Assembly (NCBI GenBank): GCA_016934855.1
Contig: JAFGSA010000035.1
Coordinates: 1-36,725, forward strand
Direction of reading: 5' to 3'
From: Elusimicrobiota bacterium
GTDB lineage: Bacteria; CG03; SLGR01; JAFGSA01
DNA: 36,725 nucleotides
The translations under genes were made by a program, and so were the position numbers. The number at the start of each line of letters is the position of its first letter. Positions within the stretch are counted from its first letter, which is position 1. Under the pieces are notes generated by a model, which did not search any database, was not told the origin of the DNA, and was given only the letters and a program-made list of their open reading frames with translations. Shown piece after piece: positions 1 through 7,956 of this stretch.

Positions 1-1
1 C

Positions 2-265
2 ATGCCGAGAGAGATCAAAGAAAATGTTATCCTTGAAGTATCAAGAGAAGAGACGAAGAAAGGCGACCCGATCATAATAAGAGTAGTCAGCTGGAATAAC
101 GGGGTGCCTAAACTTGAAAAAAGAAGTTTCTGGACAAACGAACAGGGAGAACAGAGAGCGGGGAAAATCGTGGGACTGACAGAACAGGATTTCAGGCTCC
201 TCGTAGAAAAGAAAGACGAAGTCATCGAAGCCCTTTCAGGAGAACCGTCCAACACCGAAAGCTGA
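2..265 (+). CDS. PC4/YdbC-like small protein (possible ssDNA-binding), start uncertain
   Basis: An 87-residue acidic/basic protein. Its middle (about residues 24-70, with IIIRVVSWNNGVPKLEKRSF, then a KIVGLTEQDF segment) resembles the transcriptional coactivator PC4/YdbC fold: a strand carrying 'V-S-W-N-x-G-x-P-K' followed by 'G-L-T' and a C-terminal helix. In that family such proteins bind single-stranded DNA or RNA. This is a pattern resemblance only, not a verified domain hit. The first ATG lies at base 2, so the ribosome-binding site and possibly more N-terminal coding sequence are outside the window. It ends 19 bases before the U32 gene, on the same strand, and may be cotranscribed with it. 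Confidence 0.6.
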   Translation: MPREIKENVILEVSREETKKGDPIIIRVVSWNNGVPKLEKRSFWTNEQGEQRAGKIVGLTEQDFRLLVEKKDEVIEALSGEPSNTES

Positions 266-284
266 TATTTCCCGCAGATACTTG

Positions 285-1514
285 ATGAGAAAACCCCAGC
301 TCCTTTCGCCGGCCGGGAATCTCGAAAAACTGAGAATCGCATTTGAATACGGGGCGGATGCGGTCTACGCGGCCGGGAAAAACTACGGCCTGAGGGCGGG
401 AGCGGAAAACTTTTCCAGTGAAGACCTGGCCAGGGGCGCGGATTATACCCATTCCGCCGGGAAAAAACTCTACATAGCAGTAAATATACTGGCCCATAAT
501 GAAGACCTTGACAGGCTGGCCGAATATATAGAATTCCTGCATAAAATAGGCGTCGACGGCATAATAGCCGCAGACCCCGGGATCATATCCATAATAAGGG
601 AAACCGCGCCCGATATACCCCTGACTCTCAGCACCCAGGCCAATAATACTAACTTTAAAAGCGCTCTTTTCTGGCACAGGAACGGTATTTCAAGAATAAC
701 CCTTGCCAGGGAGCTGTCCCTGGAAGAGATAAGGTCTATTGCCGCAGCCGTTCCCGGCGCCCTTGAAACCGAGGTGTTCGTACACGGCGCTATGTGCATA
801 TCCTATTCGGGCAGATGCCTTCTGAGCAGCTATCTCACAGGCAGGGACTCGAACCGGGGAGAATGCGCCCATCCGTGCAGATGGAAATACAGCCTGGTAG
901 AAGAGCAGCGGCCGGGAGCCGGCTTCCCGGTCTTCGAAGACGGGAAAAGTACCTATATAATGAACTCCAGGGACCTCTGCCTTATCAGGCACATACCCGG
1001 GCTTATCCAAAGCGGCGTAACAAGTTTTAAGATAGAAGGGAGGATGAAAAGCGGGTATTACATAGCCGTAACCACTTCTACCTACAGGAAAGCCATTGAC
1101 AGCTACATGGAAGACCCCGAAGGATATGTATTCCGCGAGGAATGGCTCGAAGAGCTGGAAAAAGTAAGCCACAGGAATTATACGGACGGGTTCCTTATAT
1201 CAAAACCTTCATCGGAATCGCAGAATTACGGAACCTCGGCATACATAAAAAGATATGACTATCTGGGACTGGTGACCGGCTACGACCCGGAAACGGGGAC
1301 AGGCACTGTCCAGCAGCATAACAAGATATGCCTGGGAGACGATATAGAGATAATCGGGCCGGGGAAAACCCCCGTGACACAGAGACTGGCTGGCATGTGG
1401 GACGAAGGGGGAGCGCCTATACAATCGGCCCCCCATCCCAGGCAGCACGTTAGGATAAAGTTCGATTCTCCGGTAAGAGAACTGGATATGTTAAGAAAAG
1501 AGATAAAACTCTAG
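285..1514 (+). CDS. U32 family protein, TrhP/YrrO-like (tRNA or RNA hydroxylation)
   Basis: About 409 residues, the usual size of U32 proteins. The U32 signature is clear near residues 160-200: EVFVHGAMCISYSGRC, then a GRDSNRGECAHPCRW segment, which supplies conserved Cys residues. The N-terminus (KPQLLSPAGNLEKL) is the family's TIM-barrel start. The order of motifs, including FKIEGRMKS, matches the TrhP/YrrO branch, which works in prephenate-dependent 5-hydroxyuridine formation at the tRNA wobble position. That function is known for the family; here it is inferred. The family name 'peptidase' is historical. A TTG lies directly before the ATG at 285; I chose the ATG. Its ribosome-binding site is weak, which fits coupling to the gene upstream. 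Confidence 0.88.
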   Translation: MRKPQLLSPAGNLEKLRIAFEYGADAVYAAGKNYGLRAGAENFSSEDLARGADYTHSAGKKLYIAVNILAHNEDLDRLAEYIEFLHKIGVDGIIAADPGIISIIRETAPDIPLTLSTQANNTNFKSALFWHRNGISRITLARELSLEEIRSIAAAVPGALETEVFVHGAMCISYSGRCLLSSYLTGRDSNRGECAHPCRWKYSLVEEQRPGAGFPVFEDGKSTYIMNSRDLCLIRHIPGLIQSGVTSFKIEGRMKSGYYIAVTTSTYRKAIDSYMEDPEGYVFREEWLEELEKVSHRNYTDGFLISKPSSESQNYGTSAYIKRYDYLGLVTGYDPETGTGTVQQHNKICLGDDIEIIGPGKTPVTQRLAGMWDEGGAPIQSAPHPRQHVRIKFDSPVRELDMLRKEIKL

Positions 1515-1543
1515 TTTGTTATTTTCAGGAAACTAAGGGTATA

Positions 1544-1693
1544 TTATTTGGCTTTTCCCAGTATTCTGAATACTTTTGTGCCGCAGCCCGGGCATTCGCC
1601 TTTAATGGCCTTCATGCCGTTTTTCATCACGACTTCTTTTCCGTTCTTTATCTCAACGCTCTTTTTGCACTTCATGCATCTTCCTTCTGCCAT
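1544..1693 (-). CDS. DUF5679-like zinc-ribbon miniprotein, 49 aa
   Basis: A 49-residue protein below usual gene-calling cut-offs. It begins MAEGRCMKCKKS and contains two Cys pairs, C6-x2-C9 and C34-x2-C37 (ECPGCGTKVF), typical of a structural zinc ribbon. The intervening KEVVMKNGMKAIKGECP is characteristic of the DUF5679 family. An AGGAGGT ribosome-binding site sits 8 bases before the ATG, and a promoter lies just upstream, so this is very probably a real, independently expressed gene. The molecular role is unknown; small zinc ribbons of this kind are often nucleic-acid or protein adaptors (inference). Confidence 0.85.
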   Translation of the reverse strand: MAEGRCMKCKKSVEIKNGKEVVMKNGMKAIKGECPGCGTKVFRILGKAK

Positions 1694-1719
1694 TTTGAAT
1701 ACCTCCTGATTTTTTTATA

Positions 1720-1748
1720 ATATTATCTTATATAAATAGTCTTGTCAA
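1720..1748 (-). promoter_or_regulatory. sigma-70-type promoter for the zinc-ribbon gene
   Basis: On the minus strand a perfect TTGACA (complement of 1743-1748) is followed after 17 bases by TAATAT (complement of 1720-1725); a GATAAT at 15-base spacing is an alternative -10. The expected start is about 20 bases before the ribosome-binding site of the zinc-ribbon gene. The -35 box touches the ATG of the divergent methyltransferase gene, so the two genes share almost no intergenic space. Confidence 0.6.
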
Positions 1749-2404
1749 TGATTACGGATAACATACCATGCAAAATATGTTCCGGCAGAGCCGGAAGACT
1801 CATAACAACCAAAGATATGAAGACATACCGTCATTGTGCAAACTGCGGTTTCATATCCCTGGACTTGCGGCATATCGTAAGCAGGGACCGGGAGAGAGAG
1901 AGGATCCTCCTTCACGACAACACCATAAGCGATAAGGGCTATGTTGATATGCTGCGGGGCTTCCTGAATACGTATGTAGCCCCGCTCAGGGGCGGTATAA
2001 AAACGGCTCTCGACTTCGGATGCGGACCCGATCCCGTGCTGAGCAAACTCTTATACGGTATGGGAATAACGACCGATGTATACGACAGGCTCTTCTTCCC
2101 GGAGAAGGTGTATTCAGGCAGAAAATATGACCTTATAACCGCGCTGGAAGTCATGGAGCACCTGGAACACCCGATGGACGTATTCGGACTTTTAAGCGGC
2201 CTGCTGAACAGTACAGGCATACTGGCGGCGACCACTCTTACCTATCCCGCCGATATCGGCGAATTCGAGAACTGGTGGTACAGAAGGGATATAACCCATA
2301 TAAGCTTTTATTCGGGTTCCACTCTTGAATATATGTCAGCAGGGCACGGGATGCGTATCAGGTTCAGCGACGGCAAAAGGGTGCATATCTTCGAAAAGAA
2401 GTAA
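1748..2404 (+). CDS. class I SAM-dependent methyltransferase with N-terminal Cys cluster
   Basis: About 218 residues. The N-terminus has a small Cys cluster (C-K-I-C near residue 8, C-A-N-C-G near residue 30), a likely zinc-binding module seen in several methyltransferase families. The SAM-binding motif I is LDFGCGPDPVLSKLL, and motif III-like ALEVMEHLEHP follows, as in Methyltransf_11/12/23 proteins acting on small molecules or sugars. The substrate cannot be told from sequence. I chose the ATG at 1748; a TTG two codons upstream is possible. No ribosome-binding site is visible. The gene is convergent with the unknown membrane protein that follows, ending 15 bases from its stop. Confidence 0.8.
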   Translation: MITDNIPCKICSGRAGRLITTKDMKTYRHCANCGFISLDLRHIVSRDRERERILLHDNTISDKGYVDMLRGFLNTYVAPLRGGIKTALDFGCGPDPVLSKLLYGMGITTDVYDRLFFPEKVYSGRKYDLITALEVMEHLEHPMDVFGLLSGLLNSTGILAATTLTYPADIGEFENWWYRRDITHISFYSGSTLEYMSAGHGMRIRFSDGKRVHIFEKK

Positions 2405-2419
2405 ACGCGGAAAGAAAGG

Positions 2420-3457
2420 TCACTCGGCGTTTTCTTTTTTACCCATCACGCTTTTTTTGACCTTTTCATCCAGCATCTTCGTGAATCCGCTGACGAAAAT
2501 AAATCCGAACCCCAGTATATAGACCAGCTGCGGCTTTAGCATGGAACAGATCATCGGCAGTCCGGTTGCTTCCATTATATCGGCAAGCCCGGGCATTATG
2601 CCTTTAAGCGGCCCGGCCAGGTACTTCCCCGCCGTGAATAACAGGACGGCAGTAAATCCTATGACACCCGAAGACGCGGCCAGCGGATTGACTATATAAT
2701 TGGAGAACACCCTCGCGGCCATCGGGACTTCCTGTCCGAGCATCTCGTTCATCCTGGAAACTTCCTTGTTCACGGTGTTCATTATCCGCCTGTTCAGCTC
2801 GCTGAAATCTCCTTTTATCCTGCCGAGTTCCTTTGTCAGCCTCCCCTCCGTCACTACGTTTTTCTTTATAGCGTCCGAAAGTGTCTTGTTCGAAAGAAGT
2901 TCTATGACCACCGGTATGTCTTCGAACCCGGCCTCATAGGCGAAATACCTCACGAGGTCGTCCTTCTTCAGTTCCTTTTTCTTCTCCAGTTCAAGTTTAA
3001 GTTTTACTTTCCTTATTATTACCTCTATCTCGTCTAAATCCTTTTTCCCCGGCAATACGATCCTGAATTTATCGAATATATTCGATTTAGCCATGGGTTC
3101 GTGGGAAAAAATACCGATCCGCTTCTCTATCTTTATTATGGTCCTCAGGTCCAGCTCATAGCGCTTCTCCTCAAGCTCTGCCCGCCTTTTGCTTATTATA
3201 TGATCGAAGAGAGCCTGGTTTATCCCCTGCGCGAAAAGCGCGTTCCTGTATTTATTCACCGCGCGTTCGAACTTGAGTATAGCCTTCTTCTTCTTCATCG
3301 AAGGTATTATCTCGAGAAGCCGGTCTATTACCCTGCCGATCTCGAAAAATTCGGTTTTTACGTCCAGCAGCTTCGGTATCAGGATATCCAGCTCATGCTC
3401 GAGCGTTTCAAGCTCTTTCTCCATATTATTATTTTCCGGTTTCACGTCGCTGTTCAT
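2420..3457 (-). CDS. unknown coiled-coil protein with two C-terminal membrane segments
   Basis: A 345-residue protein I do not recognise. Residues about 1-240 are highly charged and helical, with long Lys/Glu-rich stretches suggesting coiled coils (for example 12-60, 85-115, 140-170). Two hydrophobic segments follow, about 261-281 and 304-326, with a short basic tail, so it is probably anchored in the inner membrane by its C-terminal hairpin with the bulk in the cytoplasm. An AGGAAAGGGG ribosome-binding site stands before the ATG. It lies 41 bases downstream of the ParB-like membrane protein gene on the same strand and may be in its operon. No catalytic motif is visible. Confidence 0.75.
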   Translation of the reverse strand: MNSDVKPENNNMEKELETLEHELDILIPKLLDVKTEFFEIGRVIDRLLEIIPSMKKKKAILKFERAVNKYRNALFAQGINQALFDHIISKRRAELEEKRYELDLRTIIKIEKRIGIFSHEPMAKSNIFDKFRIVLPGKKDLDEIEVIIRKVKLKLELEKKKELKKDDLVRYFAYEAGFEDIPVVIELLSNKTLSDAIKKNVVTEGRLTKELGRIKGDFSELNRRIMNTVNKEVSRMNEMLGQEVPMAARVFSNYIVNPLAASSGVIGFTAVLLFTAGKYLAGPLKGIMPGLADIMEATGLPMICSMLKPQLVYILGFGFIFVSGFTKMLDEKVKKSVMGKKENAE

Positions 3458-3498
3458 TTTGCCCCTTTCCTGTGCATTGTGTTTATTATTGATATATT

Positions 3499-4230
3499 TT
3501 ACTTCTTATCCTTCTTTGACGCCACACTATCCAGGCGGAAAACGGCTTCGACTTCATATTCGGGGCCGAACAGATGGTGCAGAATGCATGCCCGGTGAAC
3601 GCCGTCCGATATTACGCCGCGCCTCACCCTGATATACGGTTCGCCGCTCCTGTATCCGCCTGTCCTTATCTTTTCATAGAATGTATCGAATTTTTCGAGC
3701 GGATATGGATCGGGGTGTTTTAATTTATGCCCCTTCTTCACCCCGCTTTTATGATAATCCTCGAACACCTTCCGGTCTCCCGTCTTCAGATACCCGTATA
3801 CCGGGCTTTCCGTTATTTCGCAGATCCGCGAAGAATATCCTTTTTCCGAGCCCGGAGTCCTCTCAAAAACGATAAGCTTGAGATCCTTCAGTTTAACCCT
3901 GCCAGCCTCGCGCGTATACGCGTAACGGTGCGATCCCTCCATAAAAGTCCGTATATGTTTAACGGCATAATACAGCCTGAGCACGCCTATGGGCTCGAGT
4001 ACAAGCGCGATCTTCCAGAAATTACCGCAGGGCCCCAGGTAAAATCGCCTGACGTGCGTTATCAGTACAAAGTACTGGAACACGGTAAAAACCGCGAAAA
4101 GGATGGCGGCTGCCGTACCCGATATCCTCCCGATCCCGACGGCGCCGGCCATAAGCGACAGTAAGAAAAGCGCACCAAAAACCGCAGCCGCCGCCAGGAG
4201 ATACATTGTTATCCTGATATTTTTCTTCAT
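3499..4230 (-). CDS. membrane protein with a C-terminal 'DGxHR' (ParB/sulfiredoxin-like) motif
   Basis: About 243 residues from the ATG at 4230. Two N-terminal membrane helices (roughly residues 8-36 and 40-64) are followed by a soluble domain. Near the C-terminus, VRRGVISDGVHRACILHHLF resembles the D-G-x-H-R motif of ParB/sulfiredoxin-type folds, which bind nucleotide in some families. This is a motif-level resemblance, and the function is unknown. An upstream ATG at 4308 is in frame and would overlap the cyclase gene by 14 bases; I prefer 4230 because the membrane anchor then starts at once. It follows the REC-cyclase gene closely on the same strand, so membrane-linked signalling is possible but unproven. 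Confidence 0.72.
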   Translation of the reverse strand: MKKNIRITMYLLAAAAVFGALFLLSLMAGAVGIGRISGTAAAILFAVFTVFQYFVLITHVRRFYLGPCGNFWKIALVLEPIGVLRLYYAVKHIRTFMEGSHRYAYTREAGRVKLKDLKLIVFERTPGSEKGYSSRICEITESPVYGYLKTGDRKVFEDYHKSGVKKGHKLKHPDPYPLEKFDTFYEKIRTGGYRSGEPYIRVRRGVISDGVHRACILHHLFGPEYEVEAVFRLDSVASKKDKK

Positions 4231-4294
4231 CCGCGTCTCAGCGGGACATGATCCGGAAAACGGATAGAAAGATATGCCGGCTCCGGCTTTCCTG

Positions 4295-5344
4295 TCACAG
4301 TCCGGCATTAAGACCGGTTACCTTGAATACGGATTCCTTTTCCCTTCCCGGCAGCATGTGCCCGAGATCTTCCGTCTTTACGATGTTTTTAACTTCGTCG
4401 TATGTGGAACCGCCGATGAGTATCTGGTTCGGGTGGTTCTTACTCAATACTTCTATCTCCGAAACTTTATGCACCGTATCCCCTATAACCGTATATTCCA
4501 TCTTCTTTTCGAAACCTATATTACCCGCTATGACCTCACCCGTGTTTATCCCTATGCCTATGCTGATATTCCCGTACTTATCCGCATTATCCGCGTTGAA
4601 CCTGCCGAGGCGGGCTATCATATCCCAGGCCGCCAGGACCGCGTTTTTGGCATCATCGTTCTTGGCCACCGGCGCGCCGAACACCCCCATTATCGCGTCC
4701 CCCATATATTTGTCTATGACGCCGCCGTTCATATATATCGGCTTGGCCATCTCCCTGAAATAACTATTGAGAAGGCGCACGACTTCCTCGGGGGAAAGTC
4801 TTCTGGTAAAAGACGTGGAATTGATAATATCGCATATCAGCACAGTGACCTTTGCTTTTTTGCCTTCGAACATGCTCTCTGAATTTTCAAGAACGGTATT
4901 TACGACGTCCTCGGGAACATACCTCTGGAAAATATTCCTGATCTTATGCTCCTTCTCGTGTTTCTGCCTGAGTTCTTCGAAAAGCTGCATCTGTACTTTT
5001 ATTATTCCCTCCTCCTGGAGGTATTCCAGGGTGAACGGTTTTACCAGATACTCGCTGACCCCGTAGTTTCTGGCCTGTTCCATGTGTTCCTTGCTGTCGT
5101 ATCCGGTTATCATTATGACTTTCGTGGTATCATCTATCTCCTTTATTATCTTCAGAAGATCCATTCCTGATATATCCGGGAGGTCCACATCCAGAAACAC
5201 CAGGTGGGGCCTTATCGCCTTGAAGGTCTTGAGAGCGTTCTCCCCGTTATGCTCGACGGATACGTTATACTTTTTTTCCTCGAAGAACTTTTTTATTGGA
5301 GCGCACAGGCTCTTGTCATCATCTACGATAAGAAGGTTTATCAT
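4295..5344 (-). CDS. response regulator: REC domain plus class III nucleotidyl cyclase domain
   Basis: 349 residues. REC domain at 1-120, with acidic D8-D9-D10, phospho-acceptor D52, T80 and K102, all as expected. A helical linker leads to a class III cyclase domain (about 165-345). Metal-binding Asp residues D172 (in ICDI) and D216 (in DKYMGDAIMGVFG), substrate-pocket K212 and D289 (in VIGDT) are kept, which would favour ATP. The transition-state Asn and Arg, usually in 'V-N-L-A-x-R-L-E', are replaced by His292 and Glu296 in VHKVSEIE. Activity is therefore doubtful, or the mechanism is altered. Ribosome-binding site AAGGAAC. Phosphorylation by a kinase elsewhere would control the output. Confidence 0.9.
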   Translation of the reverse strand: MINLLIVDDDKSLCAPIKKFFEEKKYNVSVEHNGENALKTFKAIRPHLVFLDVDLPDISGMDLLKIIKEIDDTTKVIMITGYDSKEHMEQARNYGVSEYLVKPFTLEYLQEEGIIKVQMQLFEELRQKHEKEHKIRNIFQRYVPEDVVNTVLENSESMFEGKKAKVTVLICDIINSTSFTRRLSPEEVVRLLNSYFREMAKPIYMNGGVIDKYMGDAIMGVFGAPVAKNDDAKNAVLAAWDMIARLGRFNADNADKYGNISIGIGINTGEVIAGNIGFEKKMEYTVIGDTVHKVSEIEVLSKNHPNQILIGGSTYDEVKNIVKTEDLGHMLPGREKESVFKVTGLNAGL

Positions 5345-5491
5345 GGAATTCGTTCCTTAAGATATTTGACATATCTTGTTTTAATAATCCCTGCCATTAA
5401 TTATATATTCTTTTTTACGGAAATTTACAGTGAAATGAATAAATAACACACGATGATGGATATTTCAAGCGCCGGGCCTTGAAAGCCGGCC

Positions 5492-5506
5492 CCCGGCAGT
5501 GCCGGG
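5492..5506. terminator. intergenic GC hairpin after the FecR/REC-GGDEF operon
   Basis: A perfect 6-bp stem with a 3-base loop, CCCGGC-AGT-GCCGGG. It sits about 40 bases beyond the stop of the REC-GGDEF gene, next to a second imperfect GCCGG palindrome. There is no run of U on the minus strand, so it may be a Rho-assisted pause, an mRNA-protecting hairpin or a repeat rather than a classical intrinsic terminator. Confidence 0.4.
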
Positions 5507-5547
5507 AAAAGACAGTAAACCGAGTCAGGCGTCCGGGAGGCGCCCTG

Positions 5548-6486
5548 TCACTGAAAATCTACCCTGCGGTCTCTCATGAATACGCTGTTCTTTCTTCCGT
5601 ACATGCCCTTCAGGTATTTTTTTATCTCTGCTGCTATTTCCACGATCTTTGCGTAGTGGCCGATTGTCCTCTGGAGGTTCGTGACGATGGCTATCGAGAC
5701 TCTCATCGTCGGGATATCGCGGCAGTTACCCCTTCTGTCTTTTACCTTAAGGTACCCTGTCCGGCGGTCTTTTTCAGAGTAATACCTGCTCACCGTTCTG
5801 TCAAACTTTCTTGTAATCGCGCGGCAGACCGGTTCGGCCATCCCAGGAGACGTGATAAAAACAAAATCATCCCCTCCCATATGACCTATAAAATCGTTTT
5901 TTCCTCCGGCGGCGAGCACGGCTTCCTTTATTATCCTGGATGTCCTTTCTATCACCCTGTCCCCGCGGTCATACCCGTACCTGTCGTTGTACGACCTCAT
6001 GTTGTCTATATCAAGATACGAGAACGCGAACTTCACGCCGGAATCAATTCTTTTTCTTGCTTCTTCTTCTATGCTTATGCCGCCCGGGAGTCTTGTAAGC
6101 GGGTTCACCTCTGCGATTCGTCCGCCGTGCAGCGCCCCGTCGATTTTTTCCTTGAGTTCCCACAGGTCAAAGCGCCTGCTAATACAGCAGCCGGGGTCTG
6201 CGCCGCTCCCCGCGCCGGCCTCTCCGACGCGCTGATCCGCCGGAAGCGTTACCACAGGGATAATACTCGTTTCCGTATTTTCACGAAGTATGCTGCCGAT
6301 CTTACGGCCGTCCGCCGTCCGCGTCATGCCGTCTATCAGTATGAGGTCCGGCCTTTCGGTCCTGGCGATGAAAAGCGCTTCGTCAGCATCTGATGCTGTG
6401 CTGTGATCATATCCTCTCCTGGACAGGAACCTGCTTATCACGGCGCCAATTCTTCTGTTTTCCTCGGCTATAAGGATTTTCTTCAA
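5548..6486 (-). CDS. REC-like domain plus GGDEF-family domain (GGDDF variant)
   Basis: 312 residues. Residues 1-118 form a receiver domain with E8-E9 in the acidic pocket and D52 as phospho-acceptor, but the usual C-terminal Lys-Pro is replaced by Ser-Arg-Arg around 103-105. A GGDEF-family domain follows (about 128-300), starting NPLTRLPGG, with YLDIDNMRSYNDRYGYDRGD and the signature reading GGDDF at 204-208. GGDDF departs from GGDEF/GGEEF in the third-fourth acidic positions; such domains are often poor cyclases that bind GTP or c-di-GMP instead, so enzymatic activity is uncertain. It is the last gene of the fecR-REC-GGDEF operon, 29 bases after the preceding stop. Confidence 0.88.
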   Translation of the reverse strand: MKKILIAEENRRIGAVISRFLSRRGYDHSTASDADEALFIARTERPDLILIDGMTRTADGRKIGSILRENTETSIIPVVTLPADQRVGEAGAGSGADPGCCISRRFDLWELKEKIDGALHGGRIAEVNPLTRLPGGISIEEEARKRIDSGVKFAFSYLDIDNMRSYNDRYGYDRGDRVIERTSRIIKEAVLAAGGKNDFIGHMGGDDFVFITSPGMAEPVCRAITRKFDRTVSRYYSEKDRRTGYLKVKDRRGNCRDIPTMRVSIAIVTNLQRTIGHYAKIVEIAAEIKKYLKGMYGRKNSVFMRDRRVDFQ

Positions 6487-6515
6487 TACCTGTTCCTCTT
6501 TCTAAAGAATCGCCT

Positions 6516-6890
6516 TCAGCATGCGGACACTATGCTCACCATTGCCTCCAGGCAGTCAAAATCCAGCGGTTTCCGGATAAAACTGCGCTTTTTTTCCCCC
6601 GCATCCGATCCCTTTATTTCCGCATCTTTTCCGGAAGTGACCAGTATTATCTTGTCCGAGTGAAATTTCTCGCTTATCCTGGTGCAGATGTCGTTCGCGC
6701 TATTCTCGCATGATACGCCCTCGAGGAGCACTACATCCGGGCATACGGTCCCGGTTCCTTCCGGGTCATTATTATGTAATTCGCACATTACAAGGCTATA
6801 TCCCTTGAATGCCAGGAATTTTCTCAGCACTTCTCTCATCTTATGGTCACGGTCGATAAGCATTATCTTTACTTTACACATTTTTATCAT
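6516..6890 (-). CDS. stand-alone receiver-like protein with Asp-to-Glu at the phosphorylation site
   Basis: 124 residues, the length of a single REC domain. The N-terminal VKIMLIDRDHKMREVL and the C-terminal SFIRKPLDFD with its conserved Lys fit the fold, but the phospho-acceptor strand reads CPDVVLLEGVS, with Glu where Asp is expected. This is typical of pseudo-receivers that are constitutively 'on' or signal by protein contact (inference). ATG codons at 6890 and 6881 are both possible; GGAAAGG precedes the first. It lies between fecR (16 bases upstream) and REC-GGDEF, in one operon. Confidence 0.78.
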   Translation of the reverse strand: MIKMCKVKIMLIDRDHKMREVLRKFLAFKGYSLVMCELHNNDPEGTGTVCPDVVLLEGVSCENSANDICTRISEKFHSDKIILVTSGKDAEIKGSDAGEKKRSFIRKPLDFDCLEAMVSIVSAC

Positions 6891-6906
6891 CGCCTTGCCT
6901 TTCCGG

Positions 6907-7593
6907 TCAGAAATCTACCCTTTTAAGCCAGCCGGGTTTCCCGTGCTCCTCAGATATGTTCTTCTCGACAACTACGGCGTCCGGGGATACTTCGATGCTC
7001 ATATCCCTGCCGAGCATGTTTTTCCCGAAACTATGCTCAACCCGCACCTCTCCCTCGTACACATATATGCGGACTTTGCCGGCTTCTGCGACCTTTATAT
7101 TCATTTCCGCCCCCAGGGCAGTACACGAGCACGCATATGTATTGATAAAGAACATATTATTCTTCTCAATGCTGTAAAACAGTTCCCCTTTATGAAGATA
7201 GAACTGATCTTCTTTCCTGATATTGACTTCGGTATCTGCGTTTATCTTTACGATATCGCCTTTTTCTGTCCGGATACCGGCCGCCGACCTGTAATCGGTT
7301 ATAAGCCTCTCCCTGCTGAAAATATCATCGTTTACTTTTGCAAGCCTTATATACCGGTCGCCTGATTCGGCTTTCAGGCTGCCTACGACCGCTTTTATAG
7401 TGCCTATTTTTTTTATAGAGTCTGCTTTCTGATCCATTACGCCGGTCAGACGGGCTGCTGCATTGCCCGGCTTCATGCCTTCGACCGGGATATCATACCC
7501 GGCGAAAGACCTATCTGCGGGATCCATGGCAGGCCGGCAGAAAACCGCACCGCAAAACAGGCACCATGTAATAATCCTTGATAATATTTTCAT
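6907..7593 (-). CDS. FecR-domain exported protein
   Basis: 228 residues. The N-terminus, MKILSRIITWCLFCGAVFCR, is a signal peptide or anchor. A FecR domain follows (about 65-170): VNDDIFSRERLITDYRSAAG, then GIRTEKGDIVKINADTEV, the characteristic 'x-D-x-I-x-T-x-x-x-S-x-A-x-I-x-x-x-D-G' layout in variant form, and beta-rich repeats to the end. FecR domains sense signals in the periplasm or act as structural beta-sandwiches; no sigma factor or TonB receptor gene lies nearby, so the ferric-citrate role cannot be assumed. It is the first gene of the operon with two receiver proteins, served by a perfect consensus promoter, so it is probably the input or envelope end of that module (inference). Confidence 0.75.
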   Translation of the reverse strand: MKILSRIITWCLFCGAVFCRPAMDPADRSFAGYDIPVEGMKPGNAAARLTGVMDQKADSIKKIGTIKAVVGSLKAESGDRYIRLAKVNDDIFSRERLITDYRSAAGIRTEKGDIVKINADTEVNIRKEDQFYLHKGELFYSIEKNNMFFINTYACSCTALGAEMNIKVAEAGKVRIYVYEGEVRVEHSFGKNMLGRDMSIEVSPDAVVVEKNISEEHGKPGWLKRVDF

Positions 7594-7650
7594 AATATGA
7601 CTAAAATACAGAATATATGTAATAATCCGTATAATAGGTATACTAAGATT

Positions 7651-7679
7651 ATTATAATACAGCCCGCCTTTCCTGTCAA
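7651..7679 (-). promoter_or_regulatory. perfect sigma-70 consensus promoter of the fecR-REC-GGDEF operon
   Basis: Minus strand TTGACA (complement of 7674-7679), exactly 17 bases, then TATAAT (complement of 7651-7656). Both hexamers match consensus at every position. The inferred start near 7644 gives a leader of about 50 bases before the fecR ATG at 7593, whose ribosome-binding site is poor. Confidence 0.8.
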
Positions 7680-7700
7680 CCCGAAAAGGGGCATTATCGT

Positions 7701-7735
7701 CGGCAGTCCCTGTCTCGATGAGGCAGGAAGTGCCG
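7701..7735. other. two-part hairpin in the 7594-7955 intergenic stretch
   Basis: An outer CGGCA/TGCCG stem encloses an 8-bp stem CCTGTCTC-GAT-GAGGCAGG. It lies upstream of the fecR promoter. No U-run follows on either strand, so it is not a clear terminator. The rest of the 362-base stretch holds a smaller GGCCG/CGGCC hairpin at 7873-7891 and no gene that I can support. Confidence 0.45.
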
Positions 7736-7938
7736 GGTTGCAGTTATAAAGGAAAAACAGGGATCAGGGATCGGTGCAGGATGCAGGACAGATGATAGCG
7801 GAGTTGATATATTGCAGGGAACCCTTGTCTTTTTTATGAAAACGCGATCTATCCGCAGTTTATGATCAGGAAGGCCGGTCTTTTATCGGCCGGCTGCGAA
7901 TTTGCGGTTACCGGTGGCTGGAGATTTTGTTATGCTGT

Positions 7939-7956
7939 GCGGTTTTACCGCTTTTT
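7939..7956 (+). terminator. small intrinsic-terminator-like hairpin (plus-strand polarity)
   Basis: GCGGT-TTT-ACCGC followed by TTTTT, reading on the plus strand and overlapping the stop codon of the minus-strand HTH-REC gene. No plus-strand gene precedes it, so it may only block antisense transcription; on the minus strand it has no U-run. Confidence 0.35.

Noticed and set aside
4231..4308. Upstream start for the ParB-like membrane protein
   Set aside because: It would add 26 residues overlapping the cyclase gene without a better ribosome-binding site; kept only as an alternative.
5479..6393. 304-codon plus-strand open frame
   Set aside because: Antisense to the REC-GGDEF gene; no start signal and no recognisable protein.
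7594..7955. Riboswitch upstream of the fecR operon (c-di-GMP class considered)
   Set aside because: The hairpin at 7701-7735 lies upstream of the promoter, not in the leader, and lacks the conserved GEMM bases.
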